From: an uncultured Pseudomonadota bacterium
GTDB taxonomy: Bacteria; Pseudomonadota; Alphaproteobacteria; Rs-D84
Direction of reading: 5' to 3'
DNA length: 9,811 nt
NCBI GenBank assembly: GCA_947169505.1
Contig: CAMVPZ010000028.1
Coordinates: 1 to 9,811, forward strand
Of this stretch, positions 1 through 6,549 are shown piece after piece (the stretch's first letter is position 1; each line of letters begins with the position of its first letter). Under the pieces are notes generated by a model, which saw only the letters and a list, made by a program, of their open reading frames with translations, did no database searches and had not been told where the DNA came from. The translations under genes and the position numbers were made by a program.

Positions 1-1778
1 CGAATTGTGCTTGGCGTTACTTCGACCAATTCATCGTCTTGGATGTATGAAAGCGCTTCTTCCAAAGACATCTTTCTGGGCGGTGCCAAAAATAATTTTT
101 CATCAGCCGTTACAGAACGAACGTTGGTTAATTGTTTTCCACGAACTGGGTTAACTTCGATATCATTTTCTTTGCTGTGTTCGCCAACAATCATTCCAGA
201 ATAAACCTCTGTTTGTGGGCCGACAAACAATACACCACGTGGTTCCAAGTTATGCAGAGCATAAGTTGTTGTTGAGCCCGCTTCCATAGATACCAAAACA
301 CCCGGACGATATTGTGTGATTGGACCACGATATGTATCATATTTATCAAATACACGATTCATAATACCTGTACCACGTGTATCAGTGCGGAATTCAGACA
401 AATAACCAATTAACCCACGAGATGGGGCCGAAAACACGACACGTGTTTTGCCAATGCCTGATGGTTTCATTTCTGTAATTGTTGCTTTGCGTTTAGTCAT
501 TTTTTCAATAACTACACCGCTGAATTCATCATCAACATCAATAACGACTTCTTCGATTGGTTCCAGTTTTTCACCGTTTTCACCGGTTTGCATAACAACA
601 CGTGGACGTGATACAGATAATTCAAATCCTTCACGACGCATAGTTTCAATTAAAATACCGAGTTGTAATTCGCCACGTCCAGAAACTTCGAATGCTTCGT
701 TATTTGCACTTTGTGTCACACGAAGAGCGATGTTGGTTTCAGCCTCACGGAATAAACGTTCGCCAATCATACGTGAAGTTAATTTTTTACCAGATTTTCC
801 CGCCAAAGGTGATGTGTTAACAAAGAAAGTCATAGTTAATGTTGGTGGGTCAATCGGCATAGCCGGAATTGGTTCAAAAACACTTGGGTCACAAAGTGTA
901 TCAGCTACGGTTGCTTTTGAAAAACCGGCAACCACGACGATATCACCGGCAGATGCGCTGTCACGGGAAACTTTGTTTACACCCTGGTGTTCAATGATTT
1001 TTGTGATTTTTGCGTTTTCAATAAATTCGCCAGCCATATTAATTGCTTTTACGCTTTGACCAACACGAACGGTTCCAGATTCTATTTTTCCGGTTAAAAT
1101 GCGTCCAACGTATGGGTCTGCTTCCAATGTGGTTGCCAACATTTTAAAAGGTGCATCCAATTGGCATCTTGTTCCACCACAATCAGGTGCAGGCACATGG
1201 TCAACAATTAATTGGAACAGAGGGGTTAAATCTTTATTTGGATTATCAATATCTTTCAAATCACGAATTGCCCAACCATCACGCCCACAAGCATAAAGAT
1301 ATGGAAAATCAAGTTGAGAATCTGTTGCGCCCAATTTATCAAACAAATCAAAAGTTTCTGTTAAAACTTCATCAGGTCTTGCATCACTGCGGTCAATTTT
1401 GTTGATACAAACAATTGGACGCAGATTTAATTTTAATGCCTTAGATAACACGAATTTGGTTTGGGGCAGTGGGCCTTCGGCACTGTCCACCAACAATACA
1501 ACCCCATCGACCATTGATAAAATACGTTCTACTTCGCCACCGAAATCAGCGTGTCCAGGGGTGTCTACGATATTAATTTTGTATTCGCCCCATTGAATAG
1601 ACGTTGGTTTTGCAGAAATAGTAATTCCACGTTCACGTTCGATGTCACCACTGTCCATCACACGGTCTTCGACATGTTCGTTTTCACGGAATGTTCCCGC
1701 CTGTTTTAACATATTGTCAACCAGGGTTGTTTTACCATGGTCAACGTGCGCTATGATAGCAATATTACGTATTTTCAT
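1..1778 (-). CDS. typA: TypA/BipA translational GTPase, C-terminus cut off by window edge
   Basis: This is a ribosome-binding GTPase of the EF-G/LepA superfamily; family members help 50S assembly and growth under stress. The G domain is clear: G1 AHVDHGKT (residues 10-17), G2 region ERERGITI (about 47-54), G3 DTPGH (72-76) and G4 NKID (126-129). The G5 region reads YACGRDGWA where many homologues have SA. The domain II, EF-G-like (RMIGERLFREAETN, SGRGELQLGILIE) and TypA C-terminal parts (PSRGLIGYLSEFRTDTRG, VTPSTIR) follow. 592 complete codons are present. Homologues are about 600-610 aa, so only some 10-20 residues are missing beyond base 1. The ATG at 1778-1776 gives the standard MKIRNIAIIAHVDHG start, with only a weak AAGAAG Shine-Dalgarno at 1790-1785. 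It is transcribed away from the unknown operon at 1913-2733. Confidence 0.97.
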   Translation of the reverse strand, partial: MKIRNIAIIAHVDHGKTTLVDNMLKQAGTFRENEHVEDRVMDSGDIERERGITISAKPTSIQWGEYKINIVDTPGHADFGGEVERILSMVDGVVLLVDSAEGPLPQTKFVLSKALKLNLRPIVCINKIDRSDARPDEVLTETFDLFDKLGATDSQLDFPYLYACGRDGWAIRDLKDIDNPNKDLTPLFQLIVDHVPAPDCGGTRCQLDAPFKMLATTLEADPYVGRILTGKIESGTVRVGQSVKAINMAGEFIENAKITKIIEHQGVNKVSRDSASAGDIVVVAGFSKATVADTLCDPSVFEPIPAMPIDPPTLTMTFFVNTSPLAGKSGKKLTSRMIGERLFREAETNIALRVTQSANNEAFEVSGRGELQLGILIETMRREGFELSVSRPRVVMQTGENGEKLEPIEEVVIDVDDEFSGVVIEKMTKRKATITEMKPSGIGKTRVVFSAPSRGLIGYLSEFRTDTRGTGIMNRVFDKYDTYRGPITQYRPGVLVSMEAGSTTTYALHNLEPRGVLFVGPQTEVYSGMIVGEHSKENDIEVNPVRGKQLTNVRSVTADEKLFLAPPRKMSLEEALSYIQDDELVEVTPSTI

Positions 1779-1811
1779 CGTATTCTTCTTTATTTTTTCA
1801 CAAATGGGTAT

Positions 1812-1820
1812 ATTATATCA
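1812..1820 (-). promoter_or_regulatory. Probable typA promoter, extended -10
   Basis: On the minus strand the sequence reads TG-A-TATAAT, with the hexamer at 1817-1812 and TG at 1820-1819. This is a perfect -10 with the extended TGn element. A -35 is poor (TTGTTG at 17 bases, or TTGAAA at only 14), which is tolerated by extended -10 promoters. The predicted start near 1805 leaves a leader of about 26 bases before the typA ATG. Inferred from sequence only. Confidence 0.55.
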
Positions 1821-1855
1821 TATTTTTCAAATTTCAACAAATTATATCAAAAAAG

Positions 1856-1884
1856 TTGACAATTGCAATATTTTTGTCTATATT
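1856..1884 (+). promoter_or_regulatory. Strong sigma70-type promoter of the unknown two-gene operon
   Basis: TTGACA (1856-1861) is a perfect -35 and TATATT (1879-1884) a 5/6 -10, separated by exactly 17 bases. This is the closest match to the sigma70 consensus in the window. The predicted start is at about 1891 (G), giving a 22-base leader that holds the AGGTG Shine-Dalgarno of the 104-aa gene. It points away from the typA promoter. Confidence 0.8.
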
Positions 1885-1897
1885 GTGGACGCAATAT
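1866..1897 (+). promoter_or_regulatory. Possible operator: three CAATAT half-sites around the -10 and transcription start
   Basis: CAATAT occurs at 1866-1871, in inverted form (ATATTG) at 1880-1885, and again direct at 1892-1897. The first two form a 6-bp inverted repeat with an 8-base gap covering the spacer and -10, and GCAATAT recurs at 1865-1871 and 1891-1897. This position would suit a repressor. The motif is short and AT-rich, so chance is a real alternative. Confidence 0.25.
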
Positions 1898-1912
1898 GAA
1901 AAAGGTGCAAAT

Positions 1913-2227
1913 ATGACAAATAAAAAAGCATTGGATTTATGTAAGAAATTGATTAATGCAGATGATGTTCTTATTGAAACGAAGCGCTATATTGGATCGT
2001 TTTTGAAATCCAAAAAGATGAAATTGGTGTTGATGCCAAATGATGCGGGTTTTTCGTTGATACCATTGGTGATAATGGGTGAAAGTGAATATTGGTTGGA
2101 AGATGGCAAAATATCTATTAATGATTTTCGTGATGTTATGATTGTACGTAAGGCTGTTAACGATAAATGCCAAAAATTACATATAAAACAAATTGAATTT
2201 TTAATGAATAAAGAAATACAAAAATAA
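1913..2227 (+). CDS. Hypothetical protein, 104 aa, first gene of an unknown operon
   Basis: I do not recognise this family. The protein is small, lysine-rich and without a signal peptide or a clear membrane helix, so probably cytoplasmic. Its N-terminal 35 residues look helical and basic. A more hydrophobic centre (KLVLMPNDAGFSLIPLVIM, residues 37-55) is followed by an acidic ESEYWLEDG patch and a charged helical tail. The centre is interrupted by N, D and G residues and looks more like buried beta strands than a transmembrane segment. The ATG at 1913 is chosen because AGGTG (1903-1907) sits 5 bases upstream; the longer frame opening at TTG 1856 would begin inside the -35 box. It is followed 11 bases later by the 164-aa gene, so the two are very likely co-transcribed. 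Real coding status is supported by the promoter, Shine-Dalgarno and operon fit, not by homology. Confidence 0.75.
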   Translation: MTNKKALDLCKKLINADDVLIETKRYIGSFLKSKKMKLVLMPNDAGFSLIPLVIMGESEYWLEDGKISINDFRDVMIVRKAVNDKCQKLHIKQIEFLMNKEIQK

Positions 2228-2238
2228 AAGGTTTCAAT

Positions 2239-2733
2239 ATGCAGATTAATATGGAAGCGACAATTAAAGATTTTTTTAAATCAGCACGTGAATATGCTGG
2301 TAAAATAATCAATATGTATACAGATCCGGCTCAATTTGAAGTATTATATATGGAATATGTGAAATTAAGTGATTTAGAAAAGACCATTATTAAAATTGCA
2401 AATACTCCGGCTGCAGAAAGAAGAAGTGCTGAATTTCAAAATTTGGTTTTTGATGTTATGTATGGTCATGGTAAATTTGGGATAAACGGTAATGTGTTTG
2501 CCAATCCAAAATTAAAAGAAACAAAATGGGAAGCTTTCAAGGCATTTACTAGCGTATTGTACAGAATAGGTGAATACTATTCTTCTGGTTGTGTGTTTGG
2601 AAACGATCCAGAACCTGTATTAAAAGCAATAAAAAATTGGCATTATAAAACGTCACGAAATATTATGAAAGATTTTGTTTATCCGTTTTTACCTTTGTCA
2701 TATTTTGCAAAAGAGAAAAGTAAAAAAAGATAA
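2239..2733 (+). CDS. Hypothetical protein, 164 aa, second gene of an unknown operon
   Basis: I do not recognise this family. It has no signal peptide or transmembrane segment and looks like a mostly helical soluble protein. Residues 1-75 are charged helices (for example DFFKSAREYAGKIINMY and KLSDLEKTIIKIANTPAAERRSAEF). A glycine-rich stretch, YGHGKFGINGNVF, covers about 75-87. An aromatic-rich second half includes KWEAFKAFTSVLYRIGEYY, and the tail KEKSKKR is strongly basic. The ATG at 2239 has AAAGG at 2227-2231, 7 bases upstream and overlapping the previous stop codon. A second in-frame ATG at 2251 is less well placed. A hairpin terminator begins 9 bases after the stop, closing a two-gene unit. 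Possibilities such as a toxin-antitoxin pair or a phage-like accessory gene are guesses; I see no diagnostic motif for either. Confidence 0.8.
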   Translation: MQINMEATIKDFFKSAREYAGKIINMYTDPAQFEVLYMEYVKLSDLEKTIIKIANTPAAERRSAEFQNLVFDVMYGHGKFGINGNVFANPKLKETKWEAFKAFTSVLYRIGEYYSSGCVFGNDPEPVLKAIKNWHYKTSRNIMKDFVYPFLPLSYFAKEKSKKR

Positions 2734-2742
2734 TCAATATTA

Positions 2743-2770
2743 AAAAAATCGCCCAAATGGGCGATTTTTT
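2743..2770. terminator. Bidirectional intrinsic terminator between convergent genes
   Basis: A 12-bp perfect stem, AAAAAATCGCCC (2743-2754) with GGGCGATTTTTT (2759-2770), closes an AAAT loop. Its five-pair GC core is flanked by A on one side and T on the other, so it forms a hairpin plus U-tract when read from either strand. It lies 9 bases after the stop of the 164-aa gene and 2 bases after the serS stop, so it should end both transcripts. Confidence 0.93.
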
Positions 2771-2772
2771 GT

Positions 2773-4053
2773 TTAATGTTTTCCACCAATTTTTGTTCGA
2801 CCACCCATCAATGGTTGCAATTTCTTTGGAATGTTTACAGAGCCATCTGCGTTTTGATGGTTTTCAATTATTGGAACCAATGCACGTGGCAGGGCAATTC
2901 CAGTATTATTTAATGTCGCAACAAATTTAACTTCGTTGGTTGCGTTTTCACGATAACGTGTATTTGTACGACGGGCTTGGAATTGACCGATTGATGAACA
3001 CGAGCCTAATTCACGGTACGCATTTTCACTTGGGAACCATGCTTCTACATCGTTCATTTTTACTTTGTTAACGCCCATGTCCCCGGTAGAATTTGCAATT
3101 ACACGATATGGTAATTCGAAATCTTCCATAATTTCACAAAAATTATTCAACAACATGTCAAACATTTTATCACTTTCTTCTGGTTTGCAAAATACATATT
3201 GTTCGACCTTGTTAAATTGGTGAACACGAACCAGTCCACGTGTATCACGTCCAGCAGCCCCGGCTTCTTTACGAAAACATGGTGAATATCCAGTGTATTT
3301 TAATGGCAATTCATTTTCGTTTAATATTTCATCGCTGTGCAAAGAATTTAAAACAATTTCTGATGTGCCAGCCAAACATCTGTCTGTGCCAGTCAACATG
3401 AACACATCATCGTTCATAACAGATAAATCAGCGCCCATAAAATGCCCGGCATTAAATATGGTTTGCGGTTTTGTAATGGCGGGGCATTCAATGTATTTGA
3501 ATCCTTTGGCAATTAATTTTTGAATCACGTACGTTTGAACCGCCAATTCTAATTCAGCCAATTCACCGCACAATGCGTAAACACGTGTACCACAAATGTT
3601 GGCTATTTTTTCCGGTATCCACCAACCGTTCATATCCAATAATTCCCATTGTGGACGTGGGGTAAAATCAAAATTACGTGGCGTTCCAACACGTTTAATT
3701 TCTACGTTAGCAGATTCGTCAGCGCCAACCGGAGCAGATGCATCTGGAATTTGTGGAACCCGATGAAGTAAGTCGTTAAGAATTGATTCTTTTTCCGCCA
3801 ATTCAGCCATGTCAGCGGCAATTTCTTCACCGATTTCTTTTGATTTTGCAATAAGGGTTGCTTTGTCTGTTGATGTTGGAATTTCACGTGAAATTTTATT
3901 TTTTTCAGCCGTTTTAGTTTGTGTGATTGTTTTCAATTCACGAACACGAACGTCCAGTTTTAAAATATCGTCAACGACATCTGGAAAATTTTTTACCCGA
4001 CACGCATTTTTTACAATGTCTGGATTTTCACGAATAAATTTTAAATCTAACAT
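2773..4053 (-). CDS. serS: Serine--tRNA ligase (SerRS)
   Basis: This cytoplasmic class II aminoacyl-tRNA synthetase charges tRNA-Ser with serine via seryl-AMP. The 426-aa length is normal. The N-terminal tRNA-binding coiled-coil arm spans about residues 28-98 (KLDVRVRELKTITQTKTAEKN, then an E/A-rich return helix). The catalytic core has the serine-binding GTSE (229-232), motif 2 FRKEAGAAGRDTRGLVRVHQF (split FRKEAG 260-265 and RVHQF 276-280), and motif 3 around LNNTGIALPRALVPIIENHQ (381-400). Motif 3 keeps its Arg, but the usual Gly before it is Pro (LPR instead of VGR). The start is the ATG at 4053, giving the standard MLDLKFIREN, with AAGGGTG upstream. An in-frame extension to 4113 would overlap trxB and is rejected. 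It starts 11 bases after the trxB stop, so is probably co-transcribed with trxB, and ends at the shared terminator. Confidence 0.97.
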   Translation of the reverse strand: MLDLKFIRENPDIVKNACRVKNFPDVVDDILKLDVRVRELKTITQTKTAEKNKISREIPTSTDKATLIAKSKEIGEEIAADMAELAEKESILNDLLHRVPQIPDASAPVGADESANVEIKRVGTPRNFDFTPRPQWELLDMNGWWIPEKIANICGTRVYALCGELAELELAVQTYVIQKLIAKGFKYIECPAITKPQTIFNAGHFMGADLSVMNDDVFMLTGTDRCLAGTSEIVLNSLHSDEILNENELPLKYTGYSPCFRKEAGAAGRDTRGLVRVHQFNKVEQYVFCKPEESDKMFDMLLNNFCEIMEDFELPYRVIANSTGDMGVNKVKMNDVEAWFPSENAYRELGSCSSIGQFQARRTNTRYRENATNEVKFVATLNNTGIALPRALVPIIENHQNADGSVNIPKKLQPLMGGRTKIGGKH

Positions 4054-4064
4054 TTTTGCACCCT

Positions 4065-4961
4065 TTATTCTTTGGAATTTAAATAAGCAATCGCATCCAT
4101 AGCAGCACTGCATCCTGTACCGACAGCAGTTGCAATTTGCATTTTGATATTGCTTTTTACATCGCCAGCCACATACATGCCATTTGGTAAAGATTCAGGA
4201 ATAATGCGTCCCATTTCATCACGTTTAATTGTTTCAGATAAATAATCTGTATTTGCCTCGTGACCAATAGCGACAAATATTCCGTCGCATTCAATTTCAT
4301 CACCAACAGTTGTTGTTGCAATTAATTTATCACTATCTGGTTTTTGACGAATTGATTTTAATTCTGTATTAAACATACATTCTATATTTGATTTTTCTGC
4401 AATCCGGTCACGTAAAATAGGTTCGGCACGAAAGAATTCAGATTTGCGATAAACAATTTTTACGGTTTTCGCAACATCTGCCAAATAAAGCGCATCATTC
4501 AATGCGGCGTTTCCACCACCGATAACCAACACATCACGTCCCGAATAAAAAAATCCATCACATGTTGCACAATATGAAACGCCACGCCCAAAAAATTCAC
4601 GTGCGCCGTCAATTTCCAAACGTCTTGCAGATGCACCGGTTCCCAATATAACGGTTTTTGCATCAAAGTTTTTTCCATTATCGCAAACAACAGTGAATGT
4701 AGAATCGTCATTAAATTTTATATTTGAAGCAGAAGCAAATTCAAATTTTGCACCAAAACTTTCCGCCTGTTTTTTCATGAATTGAATCAATTCCATACCA
4801 GAACCGTTCCAGCCCGGATAATTTTCCAATTTCGCAATTTCACCGGTTTGGCCGCCAATCGAAGCCCCCGCTAAAATCAAAGTTTTTTTATTTGCACGTC
4901 CTGTGTATATTGCTGCCGTCAATCCTGCAGGTCCAGAACCCAAAATAATTACGTCATACAT
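4065..4961 (-). CDS. trxB: Thioredoxin reductase, NADPH-dependent flavoprotein
   Basis: This is a cytoplasmic FAD enzyme passing electrons from NADPH to thioredoxin. The 298-aa length is slightly shorter than the usual 310-325. The FAD-binding GSGPAG (8-13), the redox CATC (131-134), the second Rossmann motif GGGNAA (148-153, often GGGDSA) and the FAD-contacting AGDV (265-268) are all present. The NADPH-phosphate loop, commonly HRRxxxR, reads YRKSEFFR (171-178). It keeps basic residues but carries one extra position. The late RQ dipeptide common in the family is MQ (274-275). These are variations rather than losses of the active site. The ATG at 4961 has AGGAAAG at 4973-4967, 5 bases upstream. 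A probable promoter lies just upstream, and serS follows 11 bases downstream. Confidence 0.95.
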   Translation of the reverse strand: MYDVIILGSGPAGLTAAIYTGRANKKTLILAGASIGGQTGEIAKLENYPGWNGSGMELIQFMKKQAESFGAKFEFASASNIKFNDDSTFTVVCDNGKNFDAKTVILGTGASARRLEIDGAREFFGRGVSYCATCDGFFYSGRDVLVIGGGNAALNDALYLADVAKTVKIVYRKSEFFRAEPILRDRIAEKSNIECMFNTELKSIRQKPDSDKLIATTTVGDEIECDGIFVAIGHEANTDYLSETIKRDEMGRIIPESLPNGMYVAGDVKSNIKMQIATAVGTGCSAAMDAIAYLNSKE

Positions 4962-4991
4962 ATTTTCTTTCCTATTCTATTGTTTTGCAAA

Positions 4992-5019
4992 ATCATAACA
5001 TAAAAAGAAAGTCTTGCAA
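4992..5019 (-). promoter_or_regulatory. Probable trxB-serS promoter
   Basis: On the minus strand, TTGCAA (5019-5014) is followed after 16 bases by TATGAT (4997-4992), matching sigma70 at 4/6 and 5/6. The predicted start near 4985 leaves a leader of about 24 bases with the AGGAAAG site. No clear terminator separates this from the J-domain gene upstream, so read-through from that cluster may also feed trxB. Confidence 0.55.
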
Positions 5020-5042
5020 ATATAAAATTATGTATGCTTTTT

Positions 5043-5543
5043 TTACTTTTTAAAATACTTTTTTAATGTTTCGTATGCGGTTGTAATACGTGTAAATTCG
5101 GTTGTTGATGTCGATTTATCTTTGGCTGTATCCGGGTGATATTTTTTTGCCAATGTTCTGTATTTTGCCGAAATTTCACGCCATGAAGCAGTTATTGGTA
5201 ATTCAAATACACGAAACGCAGACGTAATTTGTGATGGAACTGTTTTTTTTGCCGGCATTTTATCAAACGAAGAACGCCCGGTTAAAAAATCGTTTATAAA
5301 TTTTGCATATTCTGCTTCTTTTTGGTTGGCAACTTCCAAATCTTTGTCTGCAATACCAAATGTTTCACGTTCCCATTCTGCATCAATTTCTTCGGGTGTC
5401 ATGTCCGCATAATAATTCCAATTTTTATTATATTCAGCAGCATGTTCTTTGCAAAACATCCAATATTCTTTTAAATCACGTGTTTTTGGGGCACGACATG
5501 TGCCTGCCTTGGTACAACCTGGATAATCACATTTTGTTATCAT
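5043..5543 (-). CDS. Small J-domain (DnaJ-like) protein with N-terminal Cys/His module
   Basis: The 166-aa protein has a C-terminal J domain (about residues 107-164) with the Hsp70-activating HPD at 136-138 in KKYHPDT. J domains stimulate the ATPase of DnaK-type chaperones, so this is probably a specialised DnaK co-chaperone. It is not DnaJ itself: it lacks the G/F region and the CxxCxGxG repeats. The N-terminus carries C5, C10, C31 and H34 (CDYPGC, then FCKEH), a likely zinc-binding knuckle. A conserved-looking RAPKTRD and a NKNWNYYADMTPEE region follow. This layout resembles, from memory, uncharacterised alphaproteobacterial J-domain proteins; the client is unknown. The ATG at 5543 has AAGGA (5558-5554) 10 bases upstream, lying inside the end of xerD. 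Only 3 bases separate it from the xerD stop, implying co-translation. Confidence 0.88.
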   Translation of the reverse strand: MITKCDYPGCTKAGTCRAPKTRDLKEYWMFCKEHAAEYNKNWNYYADMTPEEIDAEWERETFGIADKDLEVANQKEAEYAKFINDFLTGRSSFDKMPAKKTVPSQITSAFRVFELPITASWREISAKYRTLAKKYHPDTAKDKSTSTTEFTRITTAYETLKKYFKK

Positions 5544-5546
5544 TTT

Positions 5547-6410
5547 TTATATATCCTTAATTTCATTATGTGCCAAAGGGTGTGCAGATTCGACAGTATC
5601 ACGTAATTTTTCAGGTAATACATGTGTATAAATTTGTGTTGTAGAAATGTCTTCGTGACCCAACATAGTTTGTATAACACGAAGATTTGCACCGCCTGCC
5701 AAAAGATGTGAAGCAAATGAATGACGTAATACGTGCGGTGATACACGATGTGGGTCTATGCCCGCCAAAGCAGCACATTTTTTTAATATTTTGAAAAAAC
5801 CGTCACGTGTAATATGACCGGATTGAGAATTCGTTGGAAAAACGTATTTTGAATCAATATCTCCACGTATTTCTAACCACTTGTGCAAAGCGCTTTGTGC
5901 GGCTTCGTGCATAGGAACCAATCTTTCTTTGGCGCCTTTGCCATGAATTAATAATCTGTCACCAAGATTTGCAGTCATTGGTAATTCGCATAATTCAGAT
6001 ACACGTAAACCCGATGCATAAAGCAATTCTATCATGCAACGAAGTCGAACAGATGTTTTAATATCGCCAGATGATGATATTAATAATTCTATTTCTTCGG
6101 GGGATAAGTATTTTGGTAAACTGCGTCCACGTTTTGGTAGTTCCAGATTAGCAGTTGGATTTTTTGTTATAATTTTTTCCAACATTAAAAATTTATAAAA
6201 TGTACGAAGACTGCTTGCTTTACGGGCAACAGAAGAAGCTTTGTCCGGTAAATGTGATAAATAATTTTGTATATCTTCATTTGTTGCAGTTAATAAATCC
6301 CCAATTGATTCTTCTGCATGATGCAAATCCGATGAATACGCAGTTAATGTTTTTTGACTGCGTCCTTTTTCTGCTGATAAAGCCTCTAAAAATATTTCTA
6401 TATATTTCAT
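5547..6410 (-). CDS. xerD: Tyrosine recombinase XerD
   Basis: With XerC, XerD resolves chromosome dimers at dif near the terminus. The 287-aa protein has an N-terminal core-binding SAM-like domain (about 1-90) and a C-terminal catalytic domain. All catalytic residues are in place: R136 (YASGLRVSEL), K158 (GKGAKERLVP), H226 and R229 (HVLRHSFASHLL), H252 (LGHEDISTT) and the nucleophile Y261. The spacings H226-R229-H252-Y261 equal those of E. coli XerD as I recall them. The YASGLRVSEL and SPHVLRHSFASHLL wording favours XerD over XerC, though a lone Xer protein cannot be excluded. No Shine-Dalgarno precedes the ATG at 6410. Instead the start overlaps the stop of a 43-aa gene as ATGA, so translation is probably coupled. 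The J-domain gene follows after 3 bases. Confidence 0.92.
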   Translation of the reverse strand: MKYIEIFLEALSAEKGRSQKTLTAYSSDLHHAEESIGDLLTATNEDIQNYLSHLPDKASSVARKASSLRTFYKFLMLEKIITKNPTANLELPKRGRSLPKYLSPEEIELLISSSGDIKTSVRLRCMIELLYASGLRVSELCELPMTANLGDRLLIHGKGAKERLVPMHEAAQSALHKWLEIRGDIDSKYVFPTNSQSGHITRDGFFKILKKCAALAGIDPHRVSPHVLRHSFASHLLAGGANLRVIQTMLGHEDISTTQIYTHVLPEKLRDTVESAHPLAHNEIKDI

Positions 6411-6538
6411 GGATAAAGAACAGTTTCGGTAAATTCGGGTTGTGGATTAAATGATATTACCATTAATACCAATAATACGATAATTATTGCCCAAATTATG
6501 TATTTCTTTTTATTTGTTTTTTTTCTTTGTAATGGCAT
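6407..6538 (-). CDS. 43-aa single-pass membrane protein upstream of xerD
   Basis: This small gene has a good ribosome site: AAAGG at 6549-6545, 6 bases before the ATG at 6538. The N-terminus is strongly basic (MPLQRKKTNKKK). One transmembrane helix follows (about residues 13-30, YIIWAIIIVLLVLMVISF), then a short acidic tail, NPQPEFTETVLYP. By the positive-inside rule the N-terminus is cytoplasmic and the tail periplasmic. The stop TGA (6409-6407) overlaps the xerD start as ATGA, and the start lies 11 bases after the lptG stop, so the frame exactly bridges the two genes. I do not recognise a family. It could be a real small membrane protein, or a leader whose translation delivers ribosomes to xerD; both may be true. 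Confidence 0.75.
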   Translation of the reverse strand: MPLQRKKTNKKKYIIWAIIIVLLVLMVISFNPQPEFTETVLYP

Positions 6539-6544
6539 GGTTTA

Positions 6545-6549
6545 CCTTT
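6545..6549 (-). promoter_or_regulatory. Ribosome binding site of the 43-aa gene
   Basis: AAAGG reads on the minus strand just before the lptG stop codon complement ends, 6 bases upstream of ATG 6538. It is the only good Shine-Dalgarno between lptG and xerD, which is the main reason to call the 43-aa frame as translated and to infer that xerD depends on it. Confidence 0.7.

Noticed and set aside
448..1059. 203-aa open frame on the plus strand
   Set aside because: It lies wholly antisense to the unmistakable typA and its translation is low-complexity serine/isoleucine-rich with no recognisable domain.
1856..1912. N-terminal extension of the 104-aa protein to a TTG start
   Set aside because: The TTG is the first half of the TTGACA -35 box; the ATG at 1913 has a well-placed Shine-Dalgarno.
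1937..2173. 78-aa open frame antisense to the 104-aa gene
   Set aside because: It has no ribosome site or promoter, while the plus-strand frame has both and fits an operon.
1913..2733. Toxin-antitoxin pair
   Set aside because: The two-gene layout fits, but neither protein shows a known toxin fold motif or a DNA-binding antitoxin motif, so the label would be a guess.
4054..4113. 20-residue extension of SerRS upstream of MLDLKF
   Set aside because: It overlaps the end of trxB, and SerRS normally begins at MLDLKFIREN-like sequence with the AAGGGTG site just upstream.
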